From Vibrio neptunius (lineage in GTDB: Bacteria > Pseudomonadota > Gammaproteobacteria > Enterobacterales > Vibrionaceae), in NCBI RefSeq assembly GCF_000967495.1, contig NZ_JXXU01000003.1, forward strand, positions 1 through 64,000: a DNA stretch of 64,000 bases, in the 5' to 3' direction. Shown here piece after piece: positions 9,650 through 19,243 of this stretch. Position 1 is the first letter of the stretch. The number at the start of each line of letters is the position of its first letter. The notes below the pieces were generated by a model. That model ran no database searches. It was not told the DNA's origin and was given only the letters and a program-made list of their open reading frames with translations. The position numbers were made by a program, and so were the translations under genes.

Positions 9650-10307
9650 TTTTCAGTCGCCGCGTTAGGGTAGGCGGTTTAACTGGCGTATTGTCTGTGA
9701 ATTTCCCCGTCAGCTTTGCCTAAACGCAGGGGCTGACTATCTCTTCAATACCTGAACTCATTTCGTTTGGCCTGTCAGTTGGGTCAAAGTTATTTCTCGA
9801 CGGAATGATCGGTTCGATTAATTGTTTTATCTATGAATACCATTTAAAAAATACGTGATCTCCATTGTTTGACTTTGATCACGTTTTGAGGCTTTTAGAT
9901 CGCGCTGATTGAGGTGGTGGAGGCCATTCAATCAACCTACATTTCTCTGAGTGACAAACCTATAGCTATCCCTTACTTTTCAGGGCTTTCTTCTGTGGCA
10001 CGTGATTGGTGTTGTGGAAGGTAATCCGCTGCAAACTCACGGTTCAATTTCATAAATGAAAGGTTAGTTTCCAAGTTCGACAGATGAGCTTGATTGTCGA
10101 TCTAAGCATAATGCCCAGAATGTAACATTGTATTTCAAAGTGTAACAATTAAACCACGTTAATAGCATGGTTTTTTACAGGGTATCTGTTGATGATCTGG
10201 CACTTTGATTTTCGATGTTGCACATGCTCAACACATAAACATTCTAATGACTATAACAACCGGCCTTCAGGCATTGCCCTGCAACCGGACAAACATCGAG
10301 AAAGTTA
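9650..10307. promoter_or_regulatory. Long upstream region of the cyo operon
   Basis: About 650 bases hold no credible gene. Two features suggest regulation. TTGACTTTGATCAC at 9869-9882 resembles an FNR/CRP-family site (TTGAT-N4-ATCAA with one mismatch per half). TGTAACA occurs twice in direct orientation at 10121-10127 and 10141-10147, exactly 20 bases (two helical turns) apart, as expected for an activator dimer near a promoter. The length of the region suggests more than one promoter or a small RNA, but I see no terminator inside that would define one. Confidence 0.35.
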
Positions 10308-11195
10308 ATGGAAGCCTCAAGATATAAACGCATCTTGTCGAGGGCAAGTTTGGTGATCGCCATTCTGCTGCTCTCAGGATGCAATTCTGCTTTGCTTGAC
10401 CCGAAAGGGGCTATTGGTGTCCAGGAAAAAGAGCTGATTATTACTGCTCTGTTGCTGATGTTGATCGTTGTGATCCCCGTGATTCTGATGACGATTTACT
10501 TCGCCTACCGATACCGAGCGACCAACACCGACGAAGAGTATGCGCCCGAATGGGCTCATTCGACCAAGATCGAAGTGGTGGTATGGACGATTCCGATCAT
10601 CATCATCGGGATTCTTGCCACCATTACATGGCGTTCAACGCATGAACTGGAGCCTTCTAAGCCTCTGGTAAGTGATGTGAAACCCATGACGATTGAAGTG
10701 GTGTCACTCGACTGGAAATGGTTGTTCATCTATCCAGAAGAACACATTGCAACGGTTAACTATGTTGCGTTTCCAAAAGATGTGCCAGTCAATTTCAAAC
10801 TGACGTCAGACAACATTATGAACGCGTTCTTTATCCCACGCCTCGGGACGCAGATCTACGCGATGCCGGGCATGGTGACCAAGCTCAACCTGATTGCTAA
10901 CCATGAAGGCGATTACAAAGGTTTTGCTTCTAACTATAGCGGCGAAGGTTTCTCGCAGATGAAGTTTACTGCGTCGGCTATGCCTGATCGCGCCGCATTC
11001 CTGAACTGGGTGCAGAAGGTCAAAGCCAGCCCAGATCGCATCGAAGACTGGGAGCAATTCCGCTCTCTGGCAGCGCCAAGTGTCGCTGAGCCAGTGACGC
11101 TGTTCTCCAGTGTTCCGCCGTTTTTGTTTACTGATGTCGTGACCCAGCATCCTGGTTCAATGAACTGTTTGCCTGAAAACCAAGGACAATCGTAA
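10308..11195 (+). CDS. cyoA: Cytochrome bo3 ubiquinol oxidase subunit II
   Basis: The 295-residue protein starts with a lipoprotein signal ending in the lipobox LLLSGC (acylated Cys about residue 25). Then come [13 protein letters not shown], a typical CyoA start, and two membrane helices (about 45-65 and 85-105). The periplasmic cupredoxin-like domain (WKWLFIYPE, then AMPGM) has lost the CuA ligands, as expected for a quinol rather than a cytochrome c oxidase. It is the first gene of a five-gene cyo operon, and its stop overlaps the cyoB start as TAATG. Confidence 0.97.
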   Translation: MEASRYKRILSRASLVIAILLLSGCNSALLDPKGAIGVQEKELIITALLLMLIVVIPVILMTIYFAYRYRATNTDEEYAPEWAHSTKIEVVVWTIPIIIIGILATITWRSTHELEPSKPLVSDVKPMTIEVVSLDWKWLFIYPEEHIATVNYVAFPKDVPVNFKLTSDNIMNAFFIPRLGTQIYAMPGMVTKLNLIANHEGDYKGFASNYSGEGFSQMKFTASAMPDRAAFLNWVQKVKASPDRIEDWEQFRSLAAPSVAEPVTLFSSVPPFLFTDVVTQHPGSMNCLPENQGQS

Positions 11196-13231
11196 TGTTT
11201 GGAAGATTAACTCTCGATTCAATTCCATACCACGAACCCATCATTGTCATCACCTTAGCGATTGTTGCTCTGGTTGGCTTGGCAGTGGTTGGCGCGGTGA
11301 CCAAAGCAGGGAAATGGCAGTACCTGTGGAACGAATGGTTTACGTCAGTAGACCACAAAAAGCTTGGCTTTATGTATATCGCAGTTGCGATGGTAATGCT
11401 GATACGCGGATTTGCCGATGCGGTGATGATGCGCAGTCAGCAGTTACTATCTTCTGCAGGAGAAGCGGGTTACCTACCGCCTCATCACTATGACCAGATT
11501 TTCACCGCGCACGGTGTGATCATGATTTTCTTCGTCGCGATGCCTCTGGTGATCGGCCTGATGAACATCATTGTTCCATTGCAGATTGGTGCTCGTGATG
11601 TCGCCTTCCCCTATTTGAACAACCTCAGTTTCTGGTTGTTTATTGTTGGTGTGATTCTGACCAATATGTCGCTTGGTTTAGGTGAATTTGGTCGTACTGG
11701 CTGGTTAGCGTATCCGCCTCTGTCGGGGATAGATGCTAGCCCAGGAGTTGGGGTCGATTATTGGATATGGGCTTTGCAGATATCTGGTGTTGGTACCACG
11801 CTGACAGGGGTGAACTTCTTCGCCACCATCTTGCGTATGCGTACTCCGTCTATGCCAATGATGAAGATGCCAGTGTTCACTTGGGCGTCTCTATGTGCCA
11901 ACATCCTTATCATCATCTCGTTCCCAATCCTAACAGTCACGATTGCTTTGCTGACACTGGATCGATACCTCGGATTCCATTTCTTCACCAATGATCTTGG
12001 CGGCAACGTGATGATGTACGTCAACTTGATTTGGGCATGGGGTCACCCTGAGGTGTATATCCTGATCCTGCCAATTTTTGGTGTGTTCTCGGAAGTGACC
12101 GCGACTTTCTCTCGCAAGAAATTGTTTGGGTACACTTCATTGGTGTGGGCAACGGTAGTGATTACTATTCTGGCGTTTGTCGTATGGCTGCACCACTTCT
12201 TCACTATGGGATCGGGTGCGAACGTTAACGCCTTCTTCGGTATCGCAACCATGATCATTTCCATCCCAACTGGGGTGAAGATTTTCAACTGGTTGTTCAC
12301 CATGTACAAAGGCCGCATCCGCTTTACTACACCAATGATGTGGACGGTGGGCTTCCTGATCACCTTTACTGTCGGTGGTATGACAGGCGTATTGATGGCA
12401 GTTCCGGGTGCTGACTTTGTTCTTCACAACTCAGTATTCCTGATCGCGCACTTCCATAACGTCATCATCGGTGGTGTGGTGTTTGGTTGCTTTGCGGCAA
12501 TCACTTACTGGTTCCCTAAAGCGACGGGTTTCACGATGAACGAAGCGTGGGGCAAGCGGGCCTTCTATCTTTGGATTGTCGGTTTCCTGATGGCTTTCCT
12601 GCCATTGTACGCATTGGGCTTTATGGGTATGACTCGTCGTTTGAGCCAAGACATTAACCCAGAGTATTTCCCTCTATTGGCTGTTGCGGCGGCAGGTACT
12701 GCTGTGATTGCGATGGGTGTGGTATGCCAGTTCATTCAAATTTACGTCAGTATCCGTGATCGCGAACAGAATCGTGATCTGACCGGTGACCCATGGGGTG
12801 GCCGTACCTTTGAATGGGCGACGTCTTCACCTCCGCCATTCTACAACTTTGCGCATTTACCAAAAGGCGACGAGCTAGACGCATTCTGGTATCAGAAGCA
12901 GAGCGGTGAGTTCGACCCAACCAAAGAAGTGGAATACGAACGCATCCATATGCCGAAGAACACGCCAACAGGTATTTATGTGTCTGCATGGGCGCTGGTA
13001 TTTGGTTTTGCGATGATTTGGTACATCTGGTGGCTGGCAGCAGCGAGTTTCGTCGGCATCATCGTGACCTGTATTCAACATAGCTACAACGATGACGTGG
13101 ACTACTACGTTGAAGTCGAAGAGATAAAAGCGATTGAAGCTGAGCGCCGTGCTCAGTTTGAAGAAGCGAATAAAAAACCTGTGCAAGATGATAATAAGAA
13201 AGACGATCTGGAGGTGACGTATGCAAGCTAA
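11195..13231 (+). CDS. cyoB: Cytochrome bo3 ubiquinol oxidase subunit I
   Basis: The 678-residue protein has about 15 membrane helices and binds heme b, heme O3 and CuB. It carries out quinol oxidation, oxygen reduction and proton pumping. Visible hallmarks are the CuB/Tyr motif [14 protein letters not shown] near residue 284, the His pair in [10 protein letters not shown], and the heme-ligand stretch [15 protein letters not shown] ([14 protein letters not shown]). The length matches the E. coli subunit. It overlaps cyoA by one base and cyoC by 11 bases. Confidence 0.98.
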   Translation: MFGRLTLDSIPYHEPIIVITLAIVALVGLAVVGAVTKAGKWQYLWNEWFTSVDHKKLGFMYIAVAMVMLIRGFADAVMMRSQQLLSSAGEAGYLPPHHYDQIFTAHGVIMIFFVAMPLVIGLMNIIVPLQIGARDVAFPYLNNLSFWLFIVGVILTNMSLGLGEFGRTGWLAYPPLSGIDASPGVGVDYWIWALQISGVGTTLTGVNFFATILRMRTPSMPMMKMPVFTWASLCANILIIISFPILTVTIALLTLDRYLGFHFFTNDLGGNVMMYVNLIWAWGHPEVYILILPIFGVFSEVTATFSRKKLFGYTSLVWATVVITILAFVVWLHHFFTMGSGANVNAFFGIATMIISIPTGVKIFNWLFTMYKGRIRFTTPMMWTVGFLITFTVGGMTGVLMAVPGADFVLHNSVFLIAHFHNVIIGGVVFGCFAAITYWFPKATGFTMNEAWGKRAFYLWIVGFLMAFLPLYALGFMGMTRRLSQDINPEYFPLLAVAAAGTAVIAMGVVCQFIQIYVSIRDREQNRDLTGDPWGGRTFEWATSSPPPFYNFAHLPKGDELDAFWYQKQSGEFDPTKEVEYERIHMPKNTPTGIYVSAWALVFGFAMIWYIWWLAAASFVGIIVTCIQHSYNDDVDYYVEVEEIKAIEAERRAQFEEANKKPVQDDNKKDDLEVTYAS

Positions 13232-13817
13232 CATCGCCTCTCACGATCATGATCACCACGATACCAGCGGCAACAAACTGTTTGGTTTCTGGGTTTACCT
13301 GATGAGTGACTGCGTACTGTTTGCGACCCTGTTTGCGACTTACGCAGTACTAGAAAGCGGCTCGATTAGCGGGCCGACAGGTAAAGATATTTTCGAACTG
13401 CCATTTGTGTTCGTTGAAACCATGCTGCTGCTGTTCAGTAGTATCACATTTGGCTTTGGCATGATTGCGATGAAACGCAAAGATGTCGCGGGCTTAAAGC
13501 GTTGGTTGCAAGTGACGTTCTTGCTCGGGCTTGGCTTTATCGGCATGGAAGTGTACGAGTTCCATCACCTGATTGCTGAGGGCTACGGCCCACAGGCGAG
13601 CGCATTTTTGTCTGCGTTCTTCACGCTAGTGGGCACTCATGGCCTGCACGTGACGTTTGGTCTTATTTGGCTGGCGGTGTGCTATCACCAACTGGCGACG
13701 AAAGGCCTAAACGACAATATGGCGATGCGCTTTAACTGCCTGAGTCTGTTTTGGCACTTCCTAGACATTGTTTGGATCTGTGTCTTCACCATCGTTTATC
13801 TGTTGGGGGTTATGTAA
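13221..13817 (+). CDS. cyoC: Cytochrome bo3 ubiquinol oxidase subunit III
   Basis: The 198-residue, five-helix membrane subunit belongs to the heme-copper oxidase subunit III family. A His-rich N-terminus ([13 protein letters not shown]) is followed by [21 protein letters not shown] and, later, [13 protein letters not shown] and [13 protein letters not shown], both diagnostic. It stabilises the oxidase core and is not catalytic. It starts inside the end of cyoB, and its stop overlaps the cyoD start. Confidence 0.97.
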   Translation: MQANIASHDHDHHDTSGNKLFGFWVYLMSDCVLFATLFATYAVLESGSISGPTGKDIFELPFVFVETMLLLFSSITFGFGMIAMKRKDVAGLKRWLQVTFLLGLGFIGMEVYEFHHLIAEGYGPQASAFLSAFFTLVGTHGLHVTFGLIWLAVCYHQLATKGLNDNMAMRFNCLSLFWHFLDIVWICVFTIVYLLGVM

Positions 13818-14128
13818 TGGATCAACATCTGGAAACGGGTGCGTCGGATTACGTTAAAGGTTTCGTTGCATCTCTGATTTTGACCGTGATTCCGTTCTAC
13901 TTTGTTTGGACGCAATCGCTGCCTGACACGATGACATATGTTGTTCTGTTCGGCTGTGCTTTGGTACAAATCTTTGTGCACTTTAAGTACTTCCTACATA
14001 TGGAAGTGAAAACTTCCGATGGTCGCTGGAACTTAGTGTCACTGATGTTTACTGCTATCGTTGTCTTGATTCTTATCGCCGGCTCGGTGTGGATCATCTA
14101 CAACATGAACGTCAATATGAAGCTGTAG
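13817..14128 (+). CDS. cyoD: Cytochrome bo3 ubiquinol oxidase subunit IV
   Basis: The ATG at 13817 shares its A with the cyoC stop (TAATG), giving a 103-residue protein with three membrane helices. This is the usual CyoD size. The conserved LVQIFVHFKYFLHM stretch is present in the middle helix. An upstream in-frame start inside cyoC is rejected because it would add unrelated residues. CyoD assists assembly of the CuB site of subunit I. Confidence 0.96.
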   Translation: MDQHLETGASDYVKGFVASLILTVIPFYFVWTQSLPDTMTYVVLFGCALVQIFVHFKYFLHMEVKTSDGRWNLVSLMFTAIVVLILIAGSVWIIYNMNVNMKL

Positions 14129-14136
14129 GCCAGAGT

Positions 14137-15003
14137 ATGCTGAAAAGTTATTTGTCTATTACCAAACCGGGCATCATTTTCGGCAACCTGATATCTGTTG
14201 CGGCGGGGTTTTTCCTCGCCGCAAAAACAGAGCACGCCAGTCTGCATTTGTTACTGGCGACACTCGCTGGTGTCGGGCTTGTGATTGCTTCAGGCTGTGT
14301 TGTGAACAACATCTTTGACCGAGACATCGACCAAAAGATGAAGCGCACTCAGAATCGTGAAACGGTCAAAGGTAACATCAATATCGATATTGCTTTTGTC
14401 TACGCCTTGGTAATGCTGCTTGGCGGGACGGCCTTGTTGTTTCAGCTCGCCAACCCGCTATCGGCAGTGGTAGTACTACTGGGCTACGTGTTTTACGTGT
14501 TTTTCTACACCATGTGGTACAAGCGTACCTCTGTGTACGGCACGTTAGTGGGGAGCATTTCCGGTGCAGTACCACCACTAGTCGGCTATCTGGCAGTAAC
14601 AAACTACATCAGCCTTGAAGCCATTCTGCTGTTTACTATGTTCTGCTTATGGCAAATGCCGCACTCGTACGCGATTGCGATGTTTCGTATGCAAGATTAT
14701 CGCGACGCGGGCATTCCAGTTTTGCCAGTGAAAGAAGGTATAAACAAAGCTCATCGCCATATGAAGGCGTATGTTGTGGCTTTTGGTGCCGTCTCACTGG
14801 CTTTATTCCTATTAGGAGAGGCTGGCTATGAATACCTAGCGGTTGCCGCTGCGGTGTGCTTTATGTGGACGCAGGTGACGTTTCGCAAGGTTGACTACAG
14901 CAATTACGTCCAATGGTCGAAATCGGTGTTTAAAGTCTCTCTGCTGGTGGTGATGAGCATCAGCGGTGTACTGGGTCTGGAGCTGATTCCACTACCCATC
15001 TAA
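14137..15003 (+). CDS. cyoE: Protoheme IX farnesyltransferase (heme O synthase)
   Basis: The chosen ATG at 14137 gives a 288-residue protein opening MLKSYLSITKPGIIFGNLIS, which matches CyoE starts; an earlier in-frame ATG inside cyoD is rejected. CyoE is a UbiA-family polytopic membrane prenyltransferase that farnesylates heme B to heme O for the oxidase binuclear centre. Its Asp-rich motif (NNIFDRDIDQKMKRTQNR, about residues 50-67) and the late motif YRDAGIPVLPV are both present. It closes the cyo operon. Confidence 0.97.
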   Translation: MLKSYLSITKPGIIFGNLISVAAGFFLAAKTEHASLHLLLATLAGVGLVIASGCVVNNIFDRDIDQKMKRTQNRETVKGNINIDIAFVYALVMLLGGTALLFQLANPLSAVVVLLGYVFYVFFYTMWYKRTSVYGTLVGSISGAVPPLVGYLAVTNYISLEAILLFTMFCLWQMPHSYAIAMFRMQDYRDAGIPVLPVKEGINKAHRHMKAYVVAFGAVSLALFLLGEAGYEYLAVAAAVCFMWTQVTFRKVDYSNYVQWSKSVFKVSLLVVMSISGVLGLELIPLPI

Positions 15004-15010
15004 CGAGTTG

Positions 15011-15114
15011 AGCGCTCCTTCCTCAACCTGCTAAGCCGATAACGGTTTTATGCCTGAGATATCCGATACCGGCATGTTTGTGTAAGCAGAGAAAGGACGG
15101 GGCGCTTTTTTATT
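15011..15114 (+). terminator. Possible long-stem terminator after cyoE
   Basis: AGCGC shortly after the cyoE stop can pair with GGGGCGCT followed by six T residues at 15099-15112. The stem is imperfect and the loop long, so the assignment is weak. The T run overlaps the end of the convergent gene. Confidence 0.35.
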
Positions 15115-15586
15115 GTTCGTAAGTAGATAACAGGTATTTTTTAACCTTTAGTAACGTATCGTATTTATACTCGCTTGTACTGCCATCAGAGTAGTATCCA
15201 GAAAAACCCTCTAAGTTGTTGTCCTGAGATATGTTGTTTTCACGTATCAGTGACCCATTTTCAAACTTGTACAGATAAGAAGTATATTGAGTCCCTTTTA
15301 TATCGAAGTGGTTTACGTCCCAGAGTATTTGGACTAAAAGGTACGGGTTGTTTCTTAAGGATATCTCATCCATACCGTTGAAAATCGGCGGTCCTCCTTC
15401 AACAGTATATTGGTCTACTTTGGTGGTCTTACTTCCGGTAGTGATGGACAGAAAGTAGGGAGCGTACTCGTGATCCTGTGCGGAAATATCAATCCTATCC
15501 CCTTGTTCTGTTACCAATGTGGCAATTGAGAAAGCGGGAAATGCAGTGGCCATAGCGAATGCTACTAGGGTGTTTCTAATTTTCAT
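15110..15586 (-). CDS. Exported protein of unknown function, short paralogue of its upstream neighbour
   Basis: The 158-residue protein has a signal peptide (MKIRNTLVAFAMATAFPAFS). It closely matches the first ~160 residues of the upstream gene: same signal peptide, same TLVTEQG, same YFLSIT-GSKTTKVD block, and the same ending YLLSTY. It lacks the ~135-residue C-terminal domain of that neighbour. The ATG comes two bases after the neighbour's stop, so translation is probably coupled. I do not recognise the family. It is the last gene of an AT-rich leftward operon of exported proteins. Confidence 0.7.
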   Translation of the reverse strand: MKIRNTLVAFAMATAFPAFSIATLVTEQGDRIDISAQDHEYAPYFLSITTGSKTTKVDQYTVEGGPPIFNGMDEISLRNNPYLLVQILWDVNHFDIKGTQYTSYLYKFENGSLIRENNISQDNNLEGFSGYYSDGSTSEYKYDTLLKVKKYLLSTYEQ

Positions 15587-15588
15587 GA

Positions 15589-16476
15589 CTATTGAAAGCT
15601 CGCACCAAAATGAGGAGGAAATGGTTTGGAAACTGCTTTACATGTTCTAGAAAAGATGGATTTTCCGTTATGCTCCACGTCCAAAGCATAGGTATCTAGA
15701 AATTCAGCAGTAAGCAAATCTACAACATCTATTGAATAGCTGAGAGTGTAATTGTATTTTCCTCTGTTGAAGAATACTTCTTGCGTCAGGCTAGGGCCTT
15801 GAATTAAGCGCCAATCCAGAGGTTTTTCACCTTCATTTGGATATTCAAGCTCAATATTATCTTGAGTACCATATCGATAAATAAAACTAGATCCTATGCC
15901 ACATAAAGATACCTTCTTATTGTTTTCTAAAGTGCATGAGAAAACTTCTTCTGTATCTTCATTACACATAGATAGCTTGCTTGGTTTTTTACTAGATTGA
16001 GAATACGTAGATAGTAGATATTCTTCTACTTGTGGTAGTTCTTTTAGTTGATATTGACCATTGCCACCTTCACCTTCGTTGTATATACCTTCGAAACCTT
16101 CTAGATTACGATCATTAGTGATTTTTTTGTTTATAGAAAGAATGCCATTTTCCAACGTATAAACGTAAGTTTTGTAAACCGTTCCTCTTAGTTCAGGGTT
16201 TGCAACATTCCAGTATACGAGAACGATAAGGTTGTTAGACTTTTCTAAGCTTACTATCTTCATTGAATCGATTATAGGTCTTGCGCCTTCATAGGAATAT
16301 TCATCAACTTTGGTCGTCTTACCTCCATTGGTTATTGATAGAAAATAGGGAGCAAACTCGTCATCTTGTTCCGAAATATTAATCCTATACCCTTGTTCTG
16401 TCACTAGTGTGTCAATTGAGAAAGCAGGAAATGCAGTTGCCATAGCGAATGCTACTAGAGTGTTTTTTATTTTCAT
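15589..16476 (-). CDS. Exported two-domain protein of unknown function
   Basis: The 295-residue protein begins with an almost identical signal peptide (MKIKNTLVAFAMATAFPAFS) to its downstream duplicate. After a shared ~140-residue domain it carries a second domain (about residues 170-285). Its pattern KVSLCGIGSSFIYRYGTQDN, later FFNRGKYNYTLSYS, recurs in the 414-aa frame at 20683-21744. Cys pairs in this domain may form disulfides. The function is unknown. The neighbour lacking the second domain looks like a partial tandem duplicate. Confidence 0.7.
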   Translation of the reverse strand: MKIKNTLVAFAMATAFPAFSIDTLVTEQGYRINISEQDDEFAPYFLSITNGGKTTKVDEYSYEGARPIIDSMKIVSLEKSNNLIVLVYWNVANPELRGTVYKTYVYTLENGILSINKKITNDRNLEGFEGIYNEGEGGNGQYQLKELPQVEEYLLSTYSQSSKKPSKLSMCNEDTEEVFSCTLENNKKVSLCGIGSSFIYRYGTQDNIELEYPNEGEKPLDWRLIQGPSLTQEVFFNRGKYNYTLSYSIDVVDLLTAEFLDTYALDVEHNGKSIFSRTCKAVSKPFPPHFGASFQ

Positions 16477-16500
16477 TCCGCAGTAAAGCCTCTAAGAGTG

Positions 16501-18042
16501 TCACTGACGCTCTATCTGATGAAGTGGTGGTAGTTCTACTTGCTCCCAGCTGCCCTTTTGCTCGGAGAAATAGATAAAAGAAGTCAAAATAGATTGTGTA
16601 TTGTATAGGATGTAGTAGTTTTGGGACTCTACACTGCGTCCATTTATGGTCGCTTTCAACGTTGGTTTAGCTGCCATAAGATTGCCCAAAGATGAGTAGT
16701 TGATGGAAACATAGTTGTCACCATCTCGGTATTTTACGATCGTAATGGATAGTGGCTGCTTAACTTGACCATCAGCGGTTCTGGGTAAAGTATAATCTTC
16801 TTCCTCCCTGCTTACTTCAGAGATTAAGTACGAATAACTGTCCAATGCGTACCTCATATCGAGCTTTAGGCCGCAAATTGCATTCCTATTGAGTAAACCA
16901 TTAAATTTGTTTTTACTGTTATTGTAAATGCAATTAATTTTGTCAGGATACATTGGGTGAAAGGTTAAATTAGCATTTCTTCCATTGCTATTGGTAACAT
17001 CTAATGCAGGTTTGCCCTGGAAGTCAAAAAGGTTAACACTCGAAATATGAGAGACATCTAGTATGCCTGTATATAAGGTGTCATTTATCCAAAGTTGATT
17101 TTCGACACTTCTATAAACTGGTTTGGAGTGGGACACTGCTATCTTTGATGATAGGGGGCGTTCTACTATGCTATCTTTAAGGTGGTCAATTTTAAGATAG
17201 ATGTACACTCTCTCAGGAATTTTATTAGATCGATTATTTTTTTTCATAAGTTCGTAATACATCTGGTAATTTTTTTTGGCCAGCTTGTTTTTCTTTAATG
17301 CCTGATATGAGTCTGCAAGGTTTAGGTAAGCGACAGTTCTATTGGGAACTATAGCGATTAGATCTTCCAGAATATCAATCGAAGACTGGTGATGCCCTGC
17401 CTTAGAGATATAATAAGCTATATTATTATAATAAACTTGATTTTCCTTTTTTATAGGATATAAAGTAATCAAAAGTCTCAATATATTTTGGCTTATAACT
17501 ACTTCTTTTTGGCTAAATTTTCTTTCAATCTCTGATAAACCGTAGTCAGAATCAACATCGACGTGACAATAGTCATTAAAACTCTTGTTACCTTCCACTG
17601 ATAGAAAAGGCTCTAAGTCAGACACCATCGCATCTTCTAATAATATGTTAGTGTCCTTCTGACATGTTTTGGTTACTAAAAAAATACCATCTGATACATA
17701 ACTAATATATGACTTTGTTTTAGTTATAATAAACCTACCACTTTCATATTTTATATATATATCAAATTGTCCTGAAAAATCATTGCCTCTATTAGTTATA
17801 ATAAATCCATCTGATGTGGTTTTTATTTCCTTGAAAACACTGTACCCATCGATAGTAAAGTTACTAGCTTTGACGAACAAACTATTTTCTTTATAGATAA
17901 AAAGGTCGTTTTCTATAGGATTGCTTTTTATTATAAAAGATGAGTTTTCAAAATTTGCGTGAAAATATTTATCCTCAAAAGCTAAGGACGATTTCATAAA
18001 AATTAACTGAAACAATACTAATATCACATAAATTGACTTCAT
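16501..18042 (-). CDS. Exported TPR-containing protein of unknown function
   Basis: The ATG at 18042 is preferred over an in-frame GTG 12 bases upstream, because it directly opens a signal peptide (MKSIYVILVLFQLIFMKSSLAF). The mature protein has about 490 residues. Around residues 205-270 it shows tetratricopeptide-like helices (SIDILEDLIAIVPNRTVAYL and NLADSYQALKKNKLAKKNY). The flanking N- and C-terminal parts are beta-rich and unrecognised. The gene is AT-rich like its neighbours and lies 2 bases from the end of the upstream gene, so co-expression is likely. TPRs suggest a protein-binding role in the periplasm. Confidence 0.65.
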   Translation of the reverse strand: MKSIYVILVLFQLIFMKSSLAFEDKYFHANFENSSFIIKSNPIENDLFIYKENSLFVKASNFTIDGYSVFKEIKTTSDGFIITNRGNDFSGQFDIYIKYESGRFIITKTKSYISYVSDGIFLVTKTCQKDTNILLEDAMVSDLEPFLSVEGNKSFNDYCHVDVDSDYGLSEIERKFSQKEVVISQNILRLLITLYPIKKENQVYYNNIAYYISKAGHHQSSIDILEDLIAIVPNRTVAYLNLADSYQALKKNKLAKKNYQMYYELMKKNNRSNKIPERVYIYLKIDHLKDSIVERPLSSKIAVSHSKPVYRSVENQLWINDTLYTGILDVSHISSVNLFDFQGKPALDVTNSNGRNANLTFHPMYPDKINCIYNNSKNKFNGLLNRNAICGLKLDMRYALDSYSYLISEVSREEEDYTLPRTADGQVKQPLSITIVKYRDGDNYVSINYSSLGNLMAAKPTLKATINGRSVESQNYYILYNTQSILTSFIYFSEQKGSWEQVELPPLHQIERQ

Positions 18043-18044
18043 TA

Positions 18045-18461
18045 TTAATTGCACCTTTGTAGTTTCAATATACCTTTATCGATAGGTAAGGTATAAAAAG
18101 GGAGATCAATCTTTTTTCCATCGGAATCGATTAACCCAAACCAATTAAGCGCGATTCCACTTCTTATTTGGTTTATTTGTGCAATCGGATATGTAGAATC
18201 TATTTTGTCAAATGGTATATCAAAGCCTCCTAGTCCAATATCTGATGATTTATAATATAGTTGAAAACTATCATCTTGATTCAGGACTTGAGTTTTGATA
18301 TATATTTGATTAGTTGCCAATTCAATCACTGCTTCCCCATTCTCGATTAATACTTTTCCAGAAGGTTCATGAAAACCATCACACTCTAATGAATAATACC
18401 CATCAAAATTTTCAGTGGCTATGAAGCTAGACATAAGCGTGAATGTAAACAGTAAATTCAT
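18045..18461 (-). CDS. Small exported protein of unknown function
   Basis: The 138-residue product has a short signal-like start (MNLLFTFTLMSSFIA) with a good ribosome binding site (AGGA, 7 bases upstream of ATG). The mature part is beta-rich and acidic with two Cys (ECDGF and the C-terminal QRCN), which could form one disulfide. No family is recognised. Its size, export and position in a run of similar exported proteins recall immunity or inhibitor proteins, which is inference only. Confidence 0.6.
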   Translation of the reverse strand: MNLLFTFTLMSSFIATENFDGYYSLECDGFHEPSGKVLIENGEAVIELATNQIYIKTQVLNQDDSFQLYYKSSDIGLGGFDIPFDKIDSTYPIAQINQIRSGIALNWFGLIDSDGKKIDLPFYTLPIDKGILKLQRCN

Positions 18462-18494
18462 TTTTTATTCCTGTCGGTTTATATCAATAATATA

Positions 18495-19243
18495 TTAATT
18501 TACGCTCACGAGTAATGAATCTTTTTTTAGATAACCAATTGTATTATTATACTTTGCAAGTGCCCATTCAATATTGCCATCATAGTAATATTCGGTGATG
18601 TTAATTTCATCACCTTCAATAACGTAACTTCCGAGTCTGTTAAACTCTTTATCATAAAAATAGGAGCGATTGGTAGTGACTTTAGCATGGAGTCTTTGTC
18701 TTTTTAATATATCTTTCTCATGGCTAACTAAAAATTCTTCTTTCGAAGTTTTTCTCTTTATGTAAAAATCACCTACAATCTTGTCTTCATAACTTAGTAA
18801 TAACTTTTCATTCTTTATTTTCCATACACTTTCATAAGTTTCTAAAGCTGAACTTCTATTACTATCAATAATATAGTCGTCGGACTGTTTTATATTACAG
18901 AGAGTAACTTCTTCCATGTTCTTATCCTTTATGTAAACGAAAGCATCTTTTGACTTGTTTAAGTGATATATTTTCCCACATTCATTGGCTCCGGAAAAGG
19001 TATCAGAGAGGTAGTAATAATTTTCATATGGAGTAGAGAATTTTTTATATCTATAAAGTCATTTAAGCCACTGTATTCTAAATAAATATTTCTACAAATT
19101 TCATTCTCGCATACTCTGACAGAGGCTATGTTATTGTTAAATTTCATCCCCATTTCTGACTCAGAAGCGTGTAAAATAGAGGAAGAAAAAATGAATGTTG
19201 TGAAAGTAATAGTAACTATGTTTCCAGTAACATTGCTAATCAC
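18495..19243 (-). pseudogene. Frameshifted paralogue of the SH3-like exported protein at 19864-20604
   Basis: Two frames (19243-18959 and 18917-18495) are pieces of one gene. The frame of the second piece stays open upstream of its ATG to about 19060 and encodes KKFSTPYENYYYL, then ECGKIYHLNKSKDAFVYIKD. This aligns with RLSSPFNSYVYI, then NCGVLSKIDHDKARILSLPD of the upstream gene. Adding one base in the six-base A run (T6 at 19041-19046 on the plus strand) restores a single frame of about 249 residues, close to the paralogue's 246. It starts with GTG overlapping the upstream stop (GTGA), has a signal peptide, and ends in an SH3-like domain. Decay, phase variation or a sequencing error are all possible. 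Confidence 0.7.

Noticed and set aside
11128..13259. Many minus-strand frames opposite cyoB
   Set aside because: They are antisense to a strongly conserved membrane protein and are rich in His and Arg, as expected from reversed codons.
18495..18917. A separate 140-residue gene starting at the ATG at 18917
   Set aside because: AAGGA precedes the ATG, but the frame stays open upstream and matches the paralogue there, so this is the second half of a frameshifted gene.
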